64,000 bases of DNA from Bacteroidales bacterium (GTDB lineage Bacteria > Bacteroidota > Bacteroidia > Bacteroidales > JAGOPY01), in NCBI GenBank assembly GCA_023229505.1, contig JALNZD010000010.1:28588-92587 (forward strand), given 5' to 3'. Both the position numbers and the translations under genes were made by a program. Shown here piece by piece: positions 43,135 to 52,578 of the stretch. The notes under the pieces are model-generated. The model searched no databases and was not told where the DNA came from. It saw only the letters and a list, made by a program, of their open reading frames with translations. Position 1 is the first letter of the stretch; every line of letters starts with the position of its first letter.

Positions 43135-45105
43135 ATGAAAAAACTCCTGCTTTCTGTTGCGCTGATCTTTTCTTTCATGCTGACCAAAGGGCAATACAAC
43201 GTTCCGGAAGCATTTGATGAAGATTATTGTCATTATATCAAATCCTGTGAAAACCAGCTTAAATATTACGCTGCACCACTGATCAGCAATGCTTTGCTTG
43301 AAAAATATGATGTAACCTTTTATTTCCTGGACCTGAACGTTGAAAACAACACGGTTGCCGTGAGCGGCAATGTGACTATCAAAGCAAAACCGACCATTGC
43401 AGCGCTTGACACGTTTGCTTTTGAACTGATCTCCGCGATGACTATCGATTCGGTTTTTGTCGACGGAATACAGCGGACATTCCAGCATACCAATGACCTG
43501 GCGATAGTGCCATTGTCGTCACCAATTCCGCAGGGGACAATATTTTCTGTGAAGGTATATTACCAGGGGACTCCATCTACCGGGGGATTTTTTTCCGGTG
43601 TTTCGACCGACTATTCCACCCAATACCAGAAAAATGTGACCTGGACCCTGGCTGAGCCATACGCGGCAAAAGACTGGTGGCCGACCAAGCAGGATCTCCG
43701 GGATAAAGCTGATTCCGTATGGGTTTTCCTGACGACAAGCCCCGAAAACAAGGCCGGATCGGAGGGCTTGCTGACGGGAATAACGACCATGCCCAACGGG
43801 AAAGTCCGCTATGAATGGAAAAGCTATTACCCGATCGATTATTACCTGATTTCATTTGCTGTGGCAGATTACCAGGATTACAGCCTGTATGCTTTCCCGG
43901 AAGGTACTTCGGATTCCGTGCTCATACAGAATTATATCTACGATCATCCCAACTGCCTGCCTGACAACAAGGGTGCAATTGACCAGACGGCTGCTTTCAT
44001 CGAATTATTTTCCGATTTGTTCGGGCTTTATCCTTTTATTGATGAAAAATACGGGCATTGCCTGACCAAGTTCGGCGGCGGTATGGAACACCAGACAATG
44101 ACGACTATTGGCGGCTTTAGTTTTGGCATAGTCGCTCATGAGCTTGGACACATGTGGTTTGGGGATAAAGTAACCTGTGCCACCTGGAGTGATATCTGGA
44201 TCAACGAAGGATTTGCCACCTATACCGATTACCTGGCCCATTCGTTTTTAAGCACCCCATATTATGATTCCCTGTGGTTAAAGATCCACCACGACCAGGT
44301 TAAGGTACAACCCGGAGGAAGTGTTTATGTTCCGCCTGAAGAACTCGGTGATATCTGGCGTATATTCGACGGACGGTTATCCTACAGCAAGGGTGCCTTA
44401 CTGTTGCATATGATACGATTTGAACTTCAGGACGATGATATGTTTTTTAATGTTCTTAAGACTTATGTCGAAGAATATGGAGATTCCGTGGCAACCGGAG
44501 ACAATTTCAGGGACTGGTTAGAATCCGTTTCGGGTAAAAATTTTACGGATTTCTTCAATCAATGGTACTATGGAGAAGGTTACCCGGTTTATGATATCGT
44601 TTGGCACCAGGGTGGAAACAAACTGGATATTATTTCCACCCAAACCACTTCCACCAGCATAACGCCATTGTTTAAGATGCTTGTTCCCTATCACCTGAAT
44701 TTTACTGACGGAACAGATTCAACTCTTTTACTTTACCAGGATGCTAACCTTAATTCCTACACTATTCCGATCTCAAAGACTATTGATAATATTGTATTGG
44801 ATCCCAGACAATGGATCCTTCACAAGCTCAACAGCCTTTCATTAGGGTTGGAAGAAACGGAAAGCCCGTTACACTTCACCCTGGGGCCGAATCCTGCGAA
44901 GGATTATCTCCGTATTTTCTTCTCACGCCCGTCTGATAAATCATTTACCCTCTTTATTTCCGATCTGACCGGAAGGCAAGTCTTCAGGCAAACCATGGAA
45001 AATGCTGATCGTTTCATCGATATAAGCAAGTTTTCGCCTGGTATATACCTGGTTTCCCTGTCGGATGGGACTGATGTGCTTAATAAGAAACTTATTGTTG
45101 AATAA
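43135..45105 (+). CDS. Secreted M1-family aminopeptidase with T9SS sorting domain
   Basis: 656 residues: a signal peptide (MKKLLLSVALIFSFMLTKGQ), an M1 N-terminal beta domain, substrate motif GGMEHQ (a variant of GAMEN), zinc site HELGHMW (His335, Glu336, His339) with the third ligand Glu358 in NEGFA, and a C-terminal T9SS domain (about 575-656; GPNPAKDYL, SPGIYLVSL). It should be exported to the cell surface and remove N-terminal residues from peptides. The C-terminal helical domain of classic M1 enzymes seems absent or replaced. ATG 43135 is chosen because it begins the signal peptide; the in-frame extension upstream runs back into the divergent gene. gltX follows after 3 nt. Confidence 0.9.
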   Translation: MKKLLLSVALIFSFMLTKGQYNVPEAFDEDYCHYIKSCENQLKYYAAPLISNALLEKYDVTFYFLDLNVENNTVAVSGNVTIKAKPTIAALDTFAFELISAMTIDSVFVDGIQRTFQHTNDLAIVPLSSPIPQGTIFSVKVYYQGTPSTGGFFSGVSTDYSTQYQKNVTWTLAEPYAAKDWWPTKQDLRDKADSVWVFLTTSPENKAGSEGLLTGITTMPNGKVRYEWKSYYPIDYYLISFAVADYQDYSLYAFPEGTSDSVLIQNYIYDHPNCLPDNKGAIDQTAAFIELFSDLFGLYPFIDEKYGHCLTKFGGGMEHQTMTTIGGFSFGIVAHELGHMWFGDKVTCATWSDIWINEGFATYTDYLAHSFLSTPYYDSLWLKIHHDQVKVQPGGSVYVPPEELGDIWRIFDGRLSYSKGALLLHMIRFELQDDDMFFNVLKTYVEEYGDSVATGDNFRDWLESVSGKNFTDFFNQWYYGEGYPVYDIVWHQGGNKLDIISTQTTSTSITPLFKMLVPYHLNFTDGTDSTLLLYQDANLNSYTIPISKTIDNIVLDPRQWILHKLNSLSLGLEETESPLHFTLGPNPAKDYLRIFFSRPSDKSFTLFISDLTGRQVFRQTMENADRFIDISKFSPGIYLVSLSDGTDVLNKKLIVE

Positions 45106-45108
45106 ATA

Positions 45109-46647
45109 ATGCCTAATATCCCAACCCAAGTCCGCGTCCGCTTTGCCCCCAGTCCAACGGGACCATTGCATATCGGAGGAGTCAGGACGGCTTTGTATAA
45201 TTATTTGTTTGCCCGCCATTCCGGCGGAAAAATGATCCTCCGGATCGAGGATACGGACCAGAATCGATATGTCCCGGGTGCGGAAGATTACATCATTGAT
45301 TCGTTGAACTGGGCCGGGATCCTGTTTGATGAAGGTGTTCATGTTGGCGGGCCTTTTGCGCCATACCGCCAGTCGGACCGGAAAGATATCTACCGCAAAT
45401 ATGCCGATGAGCTGATCAGAAACGGGCATGCATATTATTGTTTCGATGCTGCAGAAGAGCTTGACGCGAGGCGTAAAGAGGCTGAAAAGGAAAAGCATGT
45501 CTTTACGTATGATGCTTCAGTGAGGATGGGGATGAAGAATTCCCTTGCCCTTTCTCCTGAAGAAACACAGCGGCGTTTGCAGTCAGGAAAGCCGTATGTA
45601 ATCCGTTTTCTTATCCCGGAAAACGAGACAATGGTATTTCATGACCTGATACGCGGCGAAATGACTGTAAATACCCCTACACTGGACGACAAGGTGCTGT
45701 TCAAGTCTGATGGAATGCCCACTTATCACCTGGCCAATATCGTCGATGATCACCTGATGCAGATATCCCATGTGATCAGGGGGGAAGAATGGCTTCCGTC
45801 TCTTCCGTTACATATTCTGCTATACCGGAGTTTTAGGTGGCAGCCGCCTTTGTTTGCGCATCTTCCGCTTATCCTGAAACCTGAAGGATCGGGCAAGCTC
45901 AGTAAACGAGATGGCGACAGGCTGGGTTTCCCCGTATTCCCGATGGAATGGAAGGATCCATTCACTAAGGAGGTCTCTTCAGGATATCGAGAGTCAGGAT
46001 ATTTTCCTGAAACCTTAGTAAATATGCTGGCCCTGCTGGGATGGAACCCCGGCACCGAAAAGGAAATTTTTTCCCTGGAAGAGCTGACTCATGAGTTTTC
46101 GATTGAACGGATCGGCAAATCTGGTTCTCGTTTTGATCCGGGCAAAATAAAATGGTTCAATCACCATTACCTGGTTACCAAACCCACAGAAGAGCTCATA
46201 GCCATGTTCCAGGAAATCCTGAAAAACAAAGGCGTTGTGGCTACCGACACATTTGTCGGCCGGGTCGTTGAACTTGTAAAAGACCGGTCCGATTTCGTCA
46301 GTAATTTCTGGGACCAGTCGTCTTTCTTTTTCCAGCCACCCCAATCATACGATATGGACATTGTCAGAAAGAAGTGGAAAGATGATACTCCAATGCTTCT
46401 GAAAGCTTTTGGTGATCTTCTTCCAACTCTTGACGATTTCCATGCTGAAAACATCAAGGCACTGGCCGAAAAATTTGTGCAGGAAAAGGGTACTGGCTTA
46501 GGACAGTTAATGAATCCTCTCAGGCTCTGCCTGGTTGGCGGCAGTTTCGGCCCTGATCTTTCCCTGATCTGTGAAATGCTTGGAAAAGATGAGGTAATAT
46601 CGAGAATAGCGAAGGCCCTGGATCATATATTGCAACAGCAGGTTTAA
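45109..46647 (+). CDS. gltX: Glutamyl-tRNA synthetase
   Basis: 512 residues, class I synthetase: the HIGH-type motif as HIGG (21-24, after RFAPSPTGPL) and KLSKR (263-267). It charges tRNA-Glu in the cytoplasm, and tRNA-Gln as well if GatCAB is present. The start is 3 nt after the peptidase stop, an odd operon partner, so translation is probably coupled. folB follows after 16 nt. Confidence 0.95.
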   Translation: MPNIPTQVRVRFAPSPTGPLHIGGVRTALYNYLFARHSGGKMILRIEDTDQNRYVPGAEDYIIDSLNWAGILFDEGVHVGGPFAPYRQSDRKDIYRKYADELIRNGHAYYCFDAAEELDARRKEAEKEKHVFTYDASVRMGMKNSLALSPEETQRRLQSGKPYVIRFLIPENETMVFHDLIRGEMTVNTPTLDDKVLFKSDGMPTYHLANIVDDHLMQISHVIRGEEWLPSLPLHILLYRSFRWQPPLFAHLPLILKPEGSGKLSKRDGDRLGFPVFPMEWKDPFTKEVSSGYRESGYFPETLVNMLALLGWNPGTEKEIFSLEELTHEFSIERIGKSGSRFDPGKIKWFNHHYLVTKPTEELIAMFQEILKNKGVVATDTFVGRVVELVKDRSDFVSNFWDQSSFFFQPPQSYDMDIVRKKWKDDTPMLLKAFGDLLPTLDDFHAENIKALAEKFVQEKGTGLGQLMNPLRLCLVGGSFGPDLSLICEMLGKDEVISRIAKALDHILQQQV

Positions 46648-46663
46648 TACCATCATTCAGGAA

Positions 46664-47017
46664 ATGGGACAAATATCGATCGAAGGCATGGAATTTTTCG
46701 CCTACCATGGCTGCTTCAAAGAGGAGCAGATCATTGGCACCCGCTTTATTGTTGATCTTTTCATGGAAACAGACACTCAGGAAGCCGAAGTGACTGATAA
46801 CCTGGCAAAAACGGTTAATTACCAGGCAGTTTATGGCTTTGTGGCGAAAGAGATGGCTGTTAAGTCGCACCTGCTGGAAAATGTCGCCAGGCGGATACTA
46901 AAACGTATAGCCCGGGAATTTCCTCAAATAACTGCCTCCAGGATAAAGATATCAAAGATGAACCCGCCCGTTGGCGGTAAAGTTGAAAAAGTAAGCATAG
47001 AATTAAATAGTCATTAA
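46664..47017 (+). CDS. folB: Dihydroneopterin aldolase
   Basis: 117 residues with the FolB opening GQISIEGMEFFAYHGCFKEE (conserved Tyr/His-Gly segment), Glu of the pterin site and the C-terminal VSIELN strand. It splits 7,8-dihydroneopterin into hydroxymethyl-dihydropterin and glycolaldehyde in folate synthesis. Third gene of the M1 peptidase-gltX-folB run. Confidence 0.92.
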   Translation: MGQISIEGMEFFAYHGCFKEEQIIGTRFIVDLFMETDTQEAEVTDNLAKTVNYQAVYGFVAKEMAVKSHLLENVARRILKRIAREFPQITASRIKISKMNPPVGGKVEKVSIELNSH

Positions 47018-47045
47018 GTTGTCATTTATTGTAATTTTCTCATTG

Positions 47046-47078
47046 ACAACCTTATGACAACCTTATGACTACCTTATG
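47046..47078 (+). repeat. 3 x 11-bp tandem repeat containing TTATG
   Basis: ACAACCTTATG, ACAACCTTATG, ACTACCTTATG. Each unit ends in ATG and the third ATG (47076) opens the Cys-rich reading frame. Because 11 is not a multiple of 3, the three ATGs are in different frames, so only one can serve that gene. Confidence 0.75.
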
Positions 47079-47318
47079 ACAATCCATAACGAATTATCAA
47101 TGTGCCCGCGGTGCGGAAAGCATTTCAGCTGCAGTAAATCCTGTAAGTGCTGGTGCTATGAGGTGTTTTTGCCTTTGGATAAGCTGGTGGAGATTGAAAA
47201 TCTCTATGACAGCTGCCTTTGTCCTGCCTGCCTGAATGAGTATGCAAAGCAGAAACCCCAGGATGGGAAGTTTTCCAGGAATAGTTTCATCTATACGAAA
47301 AAACAAAAACCAACTTAA
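47076..47318 (+). CDS. Small cysteine-rich CWC-family protein
   Basis: 80 residues with nine cysteines: CPRCGKHFSC, CKCWCYEVFLP, then CLCPACLNEY. The CWC signature and spacing match the 'cysteine-rich CWC' family, probably a zinc-binding fold of unknown role. The frame may begin at 47076, inside a tandem repeat, or at ATG 47100 (MCPRCGK); homologues usually begin a few residues before the first CxxC, so both are possible. It lies 58 nt after folB on the same strand. Confidence 0.7.
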   Translation: MTIHNELSMCPRCGKHFSCSKSCKCWCYEVFLPLDKLVEIENLYDSCLCPACLNEYAKQKPQDGKFSRNSFIYTKKQKPT

Positions 47319-47348
47319 AAAAGAATACTATAACTTCTTACTAAAGAA

Positions 47349-49580
47349 TTATTTCTTCCCAACTGTTTTCTCCACCTCCTTTGGTTTTACTTCCCGGGGG
47401 ATCTTTATCTTCTTAGGCCCAAAGGTCAGTTCATCGATCAGGTTTTGTGCACCGGCATATTTATCAATGATGAAAAGCACATAACGGATATCCACACAGA
47501 TGGTACGCTGAAGTTTAGGTTCATAAGCGATATTACCGCTCATGGCTTCCCAGTTTCCGTCGAAAGCCAGTCCGATAAGTTCACCATTTCCATTGATCAC
47601 CGGACTTCCGGAATTCCCGCCGGTAATATCATTGTCGGTCAGGAAGCAGGTTACGAGGTCATCCCCGCTTCCATATCTTCCGAAATCCTTTTTAGCATAT
47701 AATTCCTTCAATTTTGCCGGAACGATGAATTCCTCATTGGTGGGGTCTTCTTTATCCATAACACCGCTTAAATGCGTCACATAGTCAAAATAGACCGCAT
47801 CAGCGCCTTTATAATCCAGCACTGATCCATAAGTGAAGCGCATCGTGAAGTTGGCATCGGGATAAAAGGTCTTATCCGGCATCATTTCCCGAAGACCGGC
47901 CATGAAGAGCCTTTCGTTCTTTCCGATTTCCTGGTTAGCGACCCTGTATTCACCTGACATGGTCATCATCGCTCCCATTAATTCTCCGCCAAGCTTATAA
48001 GCCGGATCTTTCGCAATAGCTTTGAAGCTGGGTTTATCCAGAAATGCATTGGTTTTCTCTAATGAGCTGAAGATTGACTTTTCGAATAAATCAGCAGCCA
48101 TAGCCTGAAAATCACCTTTGTACTTCGCCACCATATCTTTGAAGCCATTGGGCTGCTTGTCGGCTGGCATCTCCTTTGAATAAATTTCCATCAATCGTGC
48201 GAAGACTTTTTGATCAGTCGGGGCATTGTAATCTTTGAATTGTTCTTTGGCCGATTCTCTCAGCTCATTGACAGTTTCATCAATAGCGCCGGTTTTATCC
48301 TTGCTTTCCAGCAGACCGGCCAGTTGTGTGAATGTTTGGGCAAAACCGAGAATCTCCGGTGAATTGGCACCAAGGGCAGCCAGGATAAATGGTTCGAATT
48401 TGGAACCGATTTGCCCGTATCCTGATTCTAAGTTTTTTAAGACGTTCTCATATTTTTCCTGGCGTGCCTTATCCTGGGCGATCCATTGCGTGAACTTCGC
48501 TTCTATCTCTTCTTTCTGTCCTTTCACATTCAGTTTTTTCAAACCTTTTAATTCTCCGAGGTAGTATTTCCAGCCATTAGCCGTGGAAGCATATTTGGAG
48601 GCATATTTGATCCCGACTTCCCGGTCGGCATCCATATCTTCTTTCCAGATTGACAGTTGTTCACCAAGTAACCTGACAATATTTGGATCAAAATATTTAA
48701 TCTGGAAATCAACACCATAGGAGCAAAGGTAACGGTCGGTGCTTCCCGGATAACCCCAGATCATAGCAAAGTCGCCTTTTTCCACGCCTGCAATGCTGAC
48801 AGGTAGGTGGTGCTTTGGTTTGAAGGGTACGTTATCTTTGGAATAAGCGGCCGGGCTGCCATCAGGAGCGGTATAGACCCTGAAAATGCTGAAGTCGCCA
48901 GTATGCCGGGGCCACATCCAGTTGTCGGTATCGCCTCCGAATTTGCCTATAGATGATGGCGGGGCGCCGACAAGGCGAATATCGGTGTAAACCTCATAAA
49001 CGAACAGGTAATACTCATTCCCGTTGAAAAAGCTTGTCACATTCACAAAGTATTTCTTGCCGGGATCGGCATTTTTCTTCAACCTGGTGGTGATTTCCCT
49101 GACCTTGGCCGACCTGCCGGAGGCTGACATGGTATCGGAAAGAAAGGGTATGATTGAATCGGTCACATCTTCCATTCGTATAAAGAATGTAGCGCTGAGG
49201 TCCTCGTTCGGAAGCTCTTCTTCCTTGCTCATAGCCCAAAAACCGTCTGTAAGGTAATCGTGCTCTATAGAGCTGTGTTTCTGAATCACATCAAATCCGC
49301 AATGGTGGTTCGTGAAAAGCAGTCCCTGGTCAGAAACTACTTCCGCGGTGCAGAAAAAACCGCCGGGCTGGTTGCCATTCCCCAGGCCAACGATGGCGTC
49401 TTTCATGCTGGAGTTATTGATACTGTATATTTCTTCAGCGGTGAGATGGAGTCCCATTTTCTGCATATCCACATAATTCAGCCTTTCCACGAAGATGGGC
49501 AACCACATACCTTCATCTGCCCTAAGCGAAGATCCGAAGAACAGGATAAATAGTGCAACAAGTAGATTTAAACATTTCAT
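47349..49580 (-). CDS. S46-family dipeptidyl-peptidase (DPP7-like)
   Basis: 743 residues with a signal peptide (ends SSLRA), the His motif LLFTNHHCGFD (about 88-96), the segment TDNWMWPRHTGDFS and catalytic Ser657 in GGNSGSP. S46 enzymes clip dipeptides from oligopeptide N-termini in the periplasm. Eighteen residues after the Ser, LAFDGNW has Gly675 where acid-specific DPP11 has Arg or Ser, so preference for hydrophobic residues as in DPP7 is expected. There is no T9SS domain. It lies downstream of another peptidase gene (M49) on the same strand. Confidence 0.9.
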   Translation of the reverse strand: MKCLNLLVALFILFFGSSLRADEGMWLPIFVERLNYVDMQKMGLHLTAEEIYSINNSSMKDAIVGLGNGNQPGGFFCTAEVVSDQGLLFTNHHCGFDVIQKHSSIEHDYLTDGFWAMSKEEELPNEDLSATFFIRMEDVTDSIIPFLSDTMSASGRSAKVREITTRLKKNADPGKKYFVNVTSFFNGNEYYLFVYEVYTDIRLVGAPPSSIGKFGGDTDNWMWPRHTGDFSIFRVYTAPDGSPAAYSKDNVPFKPKHHLPVSIAGVEKGDFAMIWGYPGSTDRYLCSYGVDFQIKYFDPNIVRLLGEQLSIWKEDMDADREVGIKYASKYASTANGWKYYLGELKGLKKLNVKGQKEEIEAKFTQWIAQDKARQEKYENVLKNLESGYGQIGSKFEPFILAALGANSPEILGFAQTFTQLAGLLESKDKTGAIDETVNELRESAKEQFKDYNAPTDQKVFARLMEIYSKEMPADKQPNGFKDMVAKYKGDFQAMAADLFEKSIFSSLEKTNAFLDKPSFKAIAKDPAYKLGGELMGAMMTMSGEYRVANQEIGKNERLFMAGLREMMPDKTFYPDANFTMRFTYGSVLDYKGADAVYFDYVTHLSGVMDKEDPTNEEFIVPAKLKELYAKKDFGRYGSGDDLVTCFLTDNDITGGNSGSPVINGNGELIGLAFDGNWEAMSGNIAYEPKLQRTICVDIRYVLFIIDKYAGAQNLIDELTFGPKKIKIPREVKPKEVEKTVGKK

Positions 49581-49643
49581 TGTCAGATTGTTAAATTGCT
49601 AAATAATTATATTGTCCGATTGTTCGATAGCTCGATTGCTGGT

Positions 49644-49671
49644 ACTTTGAACTTTGCACTTTGAACTTTGC
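49644..49671. repeat. 2 x 14-bp tandem repeat
   Basis: Two exact copies of ACTTTGAACTTTGC between the S46 and M49 genes, followed by a partial third (ACT). Similar TTTGAACTTTG strings are common low-complexity intergenic sequence in this phylum. Confidence 0.75.
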
Positions 49672-49675
49672 ACTC

Positions 49676-51373
49676 TTAAAGGCCAAGTACTTTTTTCCCT
49701 TTTTCAAACACCACATCAACCGGGATATTAGCCGCATTGATACGTTCAAGGTCAGCCTGGAGGTCCGGTTTGACGACACCTTCGGTTTCCACCCACTGTT
49801 TGGCTGCTGCATAATCGCCATCACCCTGGATATAGACAATCTTTTGTACCAGCTTTTCCATGGCGGCTTTTGTCTTCTCAAAATCAACCGTAAAAGTTCC
49901 ATTGGTATTACGGGTGAAAGCGCCCTCTTCCCGGAAGAAGTTAAAGCGCATCATGTTTGATTTGCCGTGAGCACTGGCTGCGCCGAATCGTACAGAACGG
50001 AAAGTGCCCGCAAAGAAAGTCACGTAGTTGTCCATCACCTGCCCTTCGGTCAGTTCTCCCATTTCATAGAGTTTGGTAACGAGATACAGTCCCATGATAT
50101 CGGCTTTACCTTCTTCGATGGAAGAATACATTTCTTTAAGGGCAGTCCTGGCAGGTCCTTTACCGTTGATAGTATTCTTAACACCCATGGCGTGGGCCAC
50201 TTCGTGGAACATGGTATTTTCGAAGAAAGCGTTGAAGGTAACATTATTGCGCTGGGATGGGTCGATAAGCAGATCTGCGATGGGGATCATGATCTTATCA
50301 AACTTCGCCTGCATGGCATTTTTAAGCTGTAGTTTGCGGGAACCTTTCTTCAGTTGAACTTCCTCGTCGTTTGGCAGGTTAATGGCGATAGTTTTGCTCC
50401 CGGCGTTGCAGTCGCCTGCATAGTAAACCACATCATAGGCATTCAGGTCGGCATCGGCTCCGGGGATTTCTGTCTTATACTCATCCTTCACCGGCAGTCC
50501 GCGTTGCAGGTTGGGAAGCATGGCTGCATATTTCACAAGGCGTGCACTCCAGACCGGGTCCTTGATCAGGATATAGCTTTCGAAAGCGGCTTTGTAACCA
50601 AACAGGGCATCTTCATAATTCTCGATAGGACCGACAACGAAATCGATATCAGATGACCGCATTTCCATCCACGCAAAATCGCTGGCCTGGTATTGGCTTG
50701 TGAGTAAGGCGTCAGCGCGAAGTTCAAGGTATTTTTTCAGTCCGGCATCTTCCGCCAGGGAAGCAGCCTGTTTTATCAATACAGCAGCCTTTTTCAACTG
50801 TGTTTCAAAAGCCTGGTGGTACCAGATACTGCGGAGGGTGCCGTCTTCATTACGGCGGATGATAGTATAGAGGCTTTTCTTATTTGGATCATTGAAAGCT
50901 TCGAATTCCTCTTTGGTCATATCCACCGGGTAAAAATTGGCTCCTTCAGGTTTTGGTCCTATTTCAACGATGAATGACTTGTTTCCATCGAGACGGTCCC
51001 ATGGGCCGTAGTTGACCAGTGCAAATTTGCGGGCAGTTTCATCCTGTATCCTCGCGAGGAAGGCGTCTTTCGGGCCCATGGCCTGCTGCCAGAACAGGCC
51101 GTCCATGATATCGGCGACATCAAACAGGATGGAAAGGATCTGTTTTTCCTTTGCAGACAGATGGCTGATATCGGAGGTCAGGGTAAAAGGGGCGAAAGTG
51201 CCGAGGCGCTGGGCCACGTGTTCGGGTGATGCAGGTGTCAGGGGTTGTTGCCCCGGAACAGATCCTGAATACTCATTTTCCATCTGGGATTCAGTTTTTG
51301 CAGCTTGCTGGCAGGAAATAGTAAAAACTACCACCATGGCCAATAGGATTGAAGATAAAAATTTGTAAAGCAT
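49676..51373 (-). CDS. M49-like (dipeptidyl-peptidase III family) lipoprotein
   Basis: 565 residues with a lipoprotein signal (VVFTISCQQ, Cys about 21). The zinc site is HEVAHAMG (His390, Glu391, His394) and the second motif EEGKADIMG (Glu420/421). The family's usual motif is the hexapeptide HEXXGH; this protein has the pentapeptide HEXXH, as known in Caldithrix DPP III. It probably removes dipeptides from peptides in the periplasm or at the outer membrane, working with the S46 enzyme encoded 95 nt downstream. A Gln/Thr/Pro-rich linker follows the lipid anchor. Confidence 0.82.
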   Translation of the reverse strand: MLYKFLSSILLAMVVVFTISCQQAAKTESQMENEYSGSVPGQQPLTPASPEHVAQRLGTFAPFTLTSDISHLSAKEKQILSILFDVADIMDGLFWQQAMGPKDAFLARIQDETARKFALVNYGPWDRLDGNKSFIVEIGPKPEGANFYPVDMTKEEFEAFNDPNKKSLYTIIRRNEDGTLRSIWYHQAFETQLKKAAVLIKQAASLAEDAGLKKYLELRADALLTSQYQASDFAWMEMRSSDIDFVVGPIENYEDALFGYKAAFESYILIKDPVWSARLVKYAAMLPNLQRGLPVKDEYKTEIPGADADLNAYDVVYYAGDCNAGSKTIAINLPNDEEVQLKKGSRKLQLKNAMQAKFDKIMIPIADLLIDPSQRNNVTFNAFFENTMFHEVAHAMGVKNTINGKGPARTALKEMYSSIEEGKADIMGLYLVTKLYEMGELTEGQVMDNYVTFFAGTFRSVRFGAASAHGKSNMMRFNFFREEGAFTRNTNGTFTVDFEKTKAAMEKLVQKIVYIQGDGDYAAAKQWVETEGVVKPDLQADLERINAANIPVDVVFEKGKKVLGL

Positions 51374-51465
51374 GGTATTGATTATTAGGATTTTTTAAGC
51401 AGCGAAGTTACTTTAAATCTGCTTAAAGTATCACTTTATCAGCGATTTTTAGGCTTATTTATCCA

Positions 51466-52557
51466 TCATTTTAACGATCCGCCCGGTTTCTTGATCTTAT
51501 CTTCCATCGACAGCCCCGATTTCACTTCGACGTTGATTCCATCGGAGAGGCCGGTTTTTATATATCTCTTTTCAAATTGTTGTGGCGCAACTTCAACCTC
51601 CACGTATGAGGAATCGCCTTCAAACTGGAGGATACTTTCAGGAATAGCCATCACGCTGTCGGTCCGGTCGAGGACAACTTTTGCATTAGCGCTGTAACCG
51701 GCGCGGATGAACTGGTCTTGTTTCAGTTCCACGTTGGCTTTGATCTCAAACTGGATAGCTCCGTTTTCTTCTATCCCTTTTGGTGATATATGTTCCAAAA
51801 CCGCGCTGAAGGAAGCATCATCAATGGCCCCTACGGTCAGGATCAGCGGCATGCCTTCCCGGATCTTTCCGACTTCGGTTTCATCGATCTTTCCTTCGAA
51901 GATCATATCGCCCATATCGGCCACGGAAGCGATGGTTGTACCATCATTAAATGTATTGCTTTCGATGACGGAAAACCCAACTTCAACCGGAACATCCAGA
52001 ACCATGCCTTCAGCGGTCGACTTGACTATTGTATTGGTTACCTGGCCGCCTTTTTTAGTCTGGCCTTCTTTGATCAGTTCCAGGTTGTTTTCGGCCGCTT
52101 CCACTTCTTCTATGGCATTTTTATAAGCCAGGTCATAAGCTTCGAATTCAGCACGGGCAATGACTCCCTGGTCCAGCAGGTCTTTTTGCCGGTCATAATG
52201 TCTCTTCGAATCCTCAAAACTGATTTTGGCCCGGTTAAGGCGGGATTGAGCATTATTCAGATTGACCATATCCGGTATAATCTTGATTTTGGCGATCAGG
52301 TCACCTTTTTTGATCATATCACCTGCTTCGACATAAAGTTCCTCCACGATTCCGGAGACCTGCGGCTTGATCATGATCTCTTTCCGGGGAACCACTGATC
52401 CGGTAGCCACCGTGCTTTTAATGATCTCTGTTTTCACGGCCTGGGTGGTTTCGTATTCAATGGGTTTGGCCTGCGATTTCTGATAAAGGAAATAAATAGT
52501 ATAAACGAAAATCGATATCACAACCACTCCTGCCAGTATTTTTAACGCTTTTTTCAT
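51466..52557 (-). CDS. Periplasmic adaptor subunit of an ABC/tripartite exporter (HlyD/MacA family)
   Basis: 363 residues: one membrane helix (about 5-24), a biotinyl-lipoyl-like domain (VVPRKEIMIKPQVSGIVEEL, continuing GDMIKKGDLIAKI), a coiled-coil hairpin (about 100-165) and beta-barrel domains. It links inner-membrane permease to TolC. It is the last gene of a five-gene operon running from TolC to the adaptor. Confidence 0.88.
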   Translation of the reverse strand: MKKALKILAGVVVISIFVYTIYFLYQKSQAKPIEYETTQAVKTEIIKSTVATGSVVPRKEIMIKPQVSGIVEELYVEAGDMIKKGDLIAKIKIIPDMVNLNNAQSRLNRAKISFEDSKRHYDRQKDLLDQGVIARAEFEAYDLAYKNAIEEVEAAENNLELIKEGQTKKGGQVTNTIVKSTAEGMVLDVPVEVGFSVIESNTFNDGTTIASVADMGDMIFEGKIDETEVGKIREGMPLILTVGAIDDASFSAVLEHISPKGIEENGAIQFEIKANVELKQDQFIRAGYSANAKVVLDRTDSVMAIPESILQFEGDSSYVEVEVAPQQFEKRYIKTGLSDGINVEVKSGLSMEDKIKKPGGSLK

Positions 52558-52578
52558 AGACTGTATGATATTATTAAG

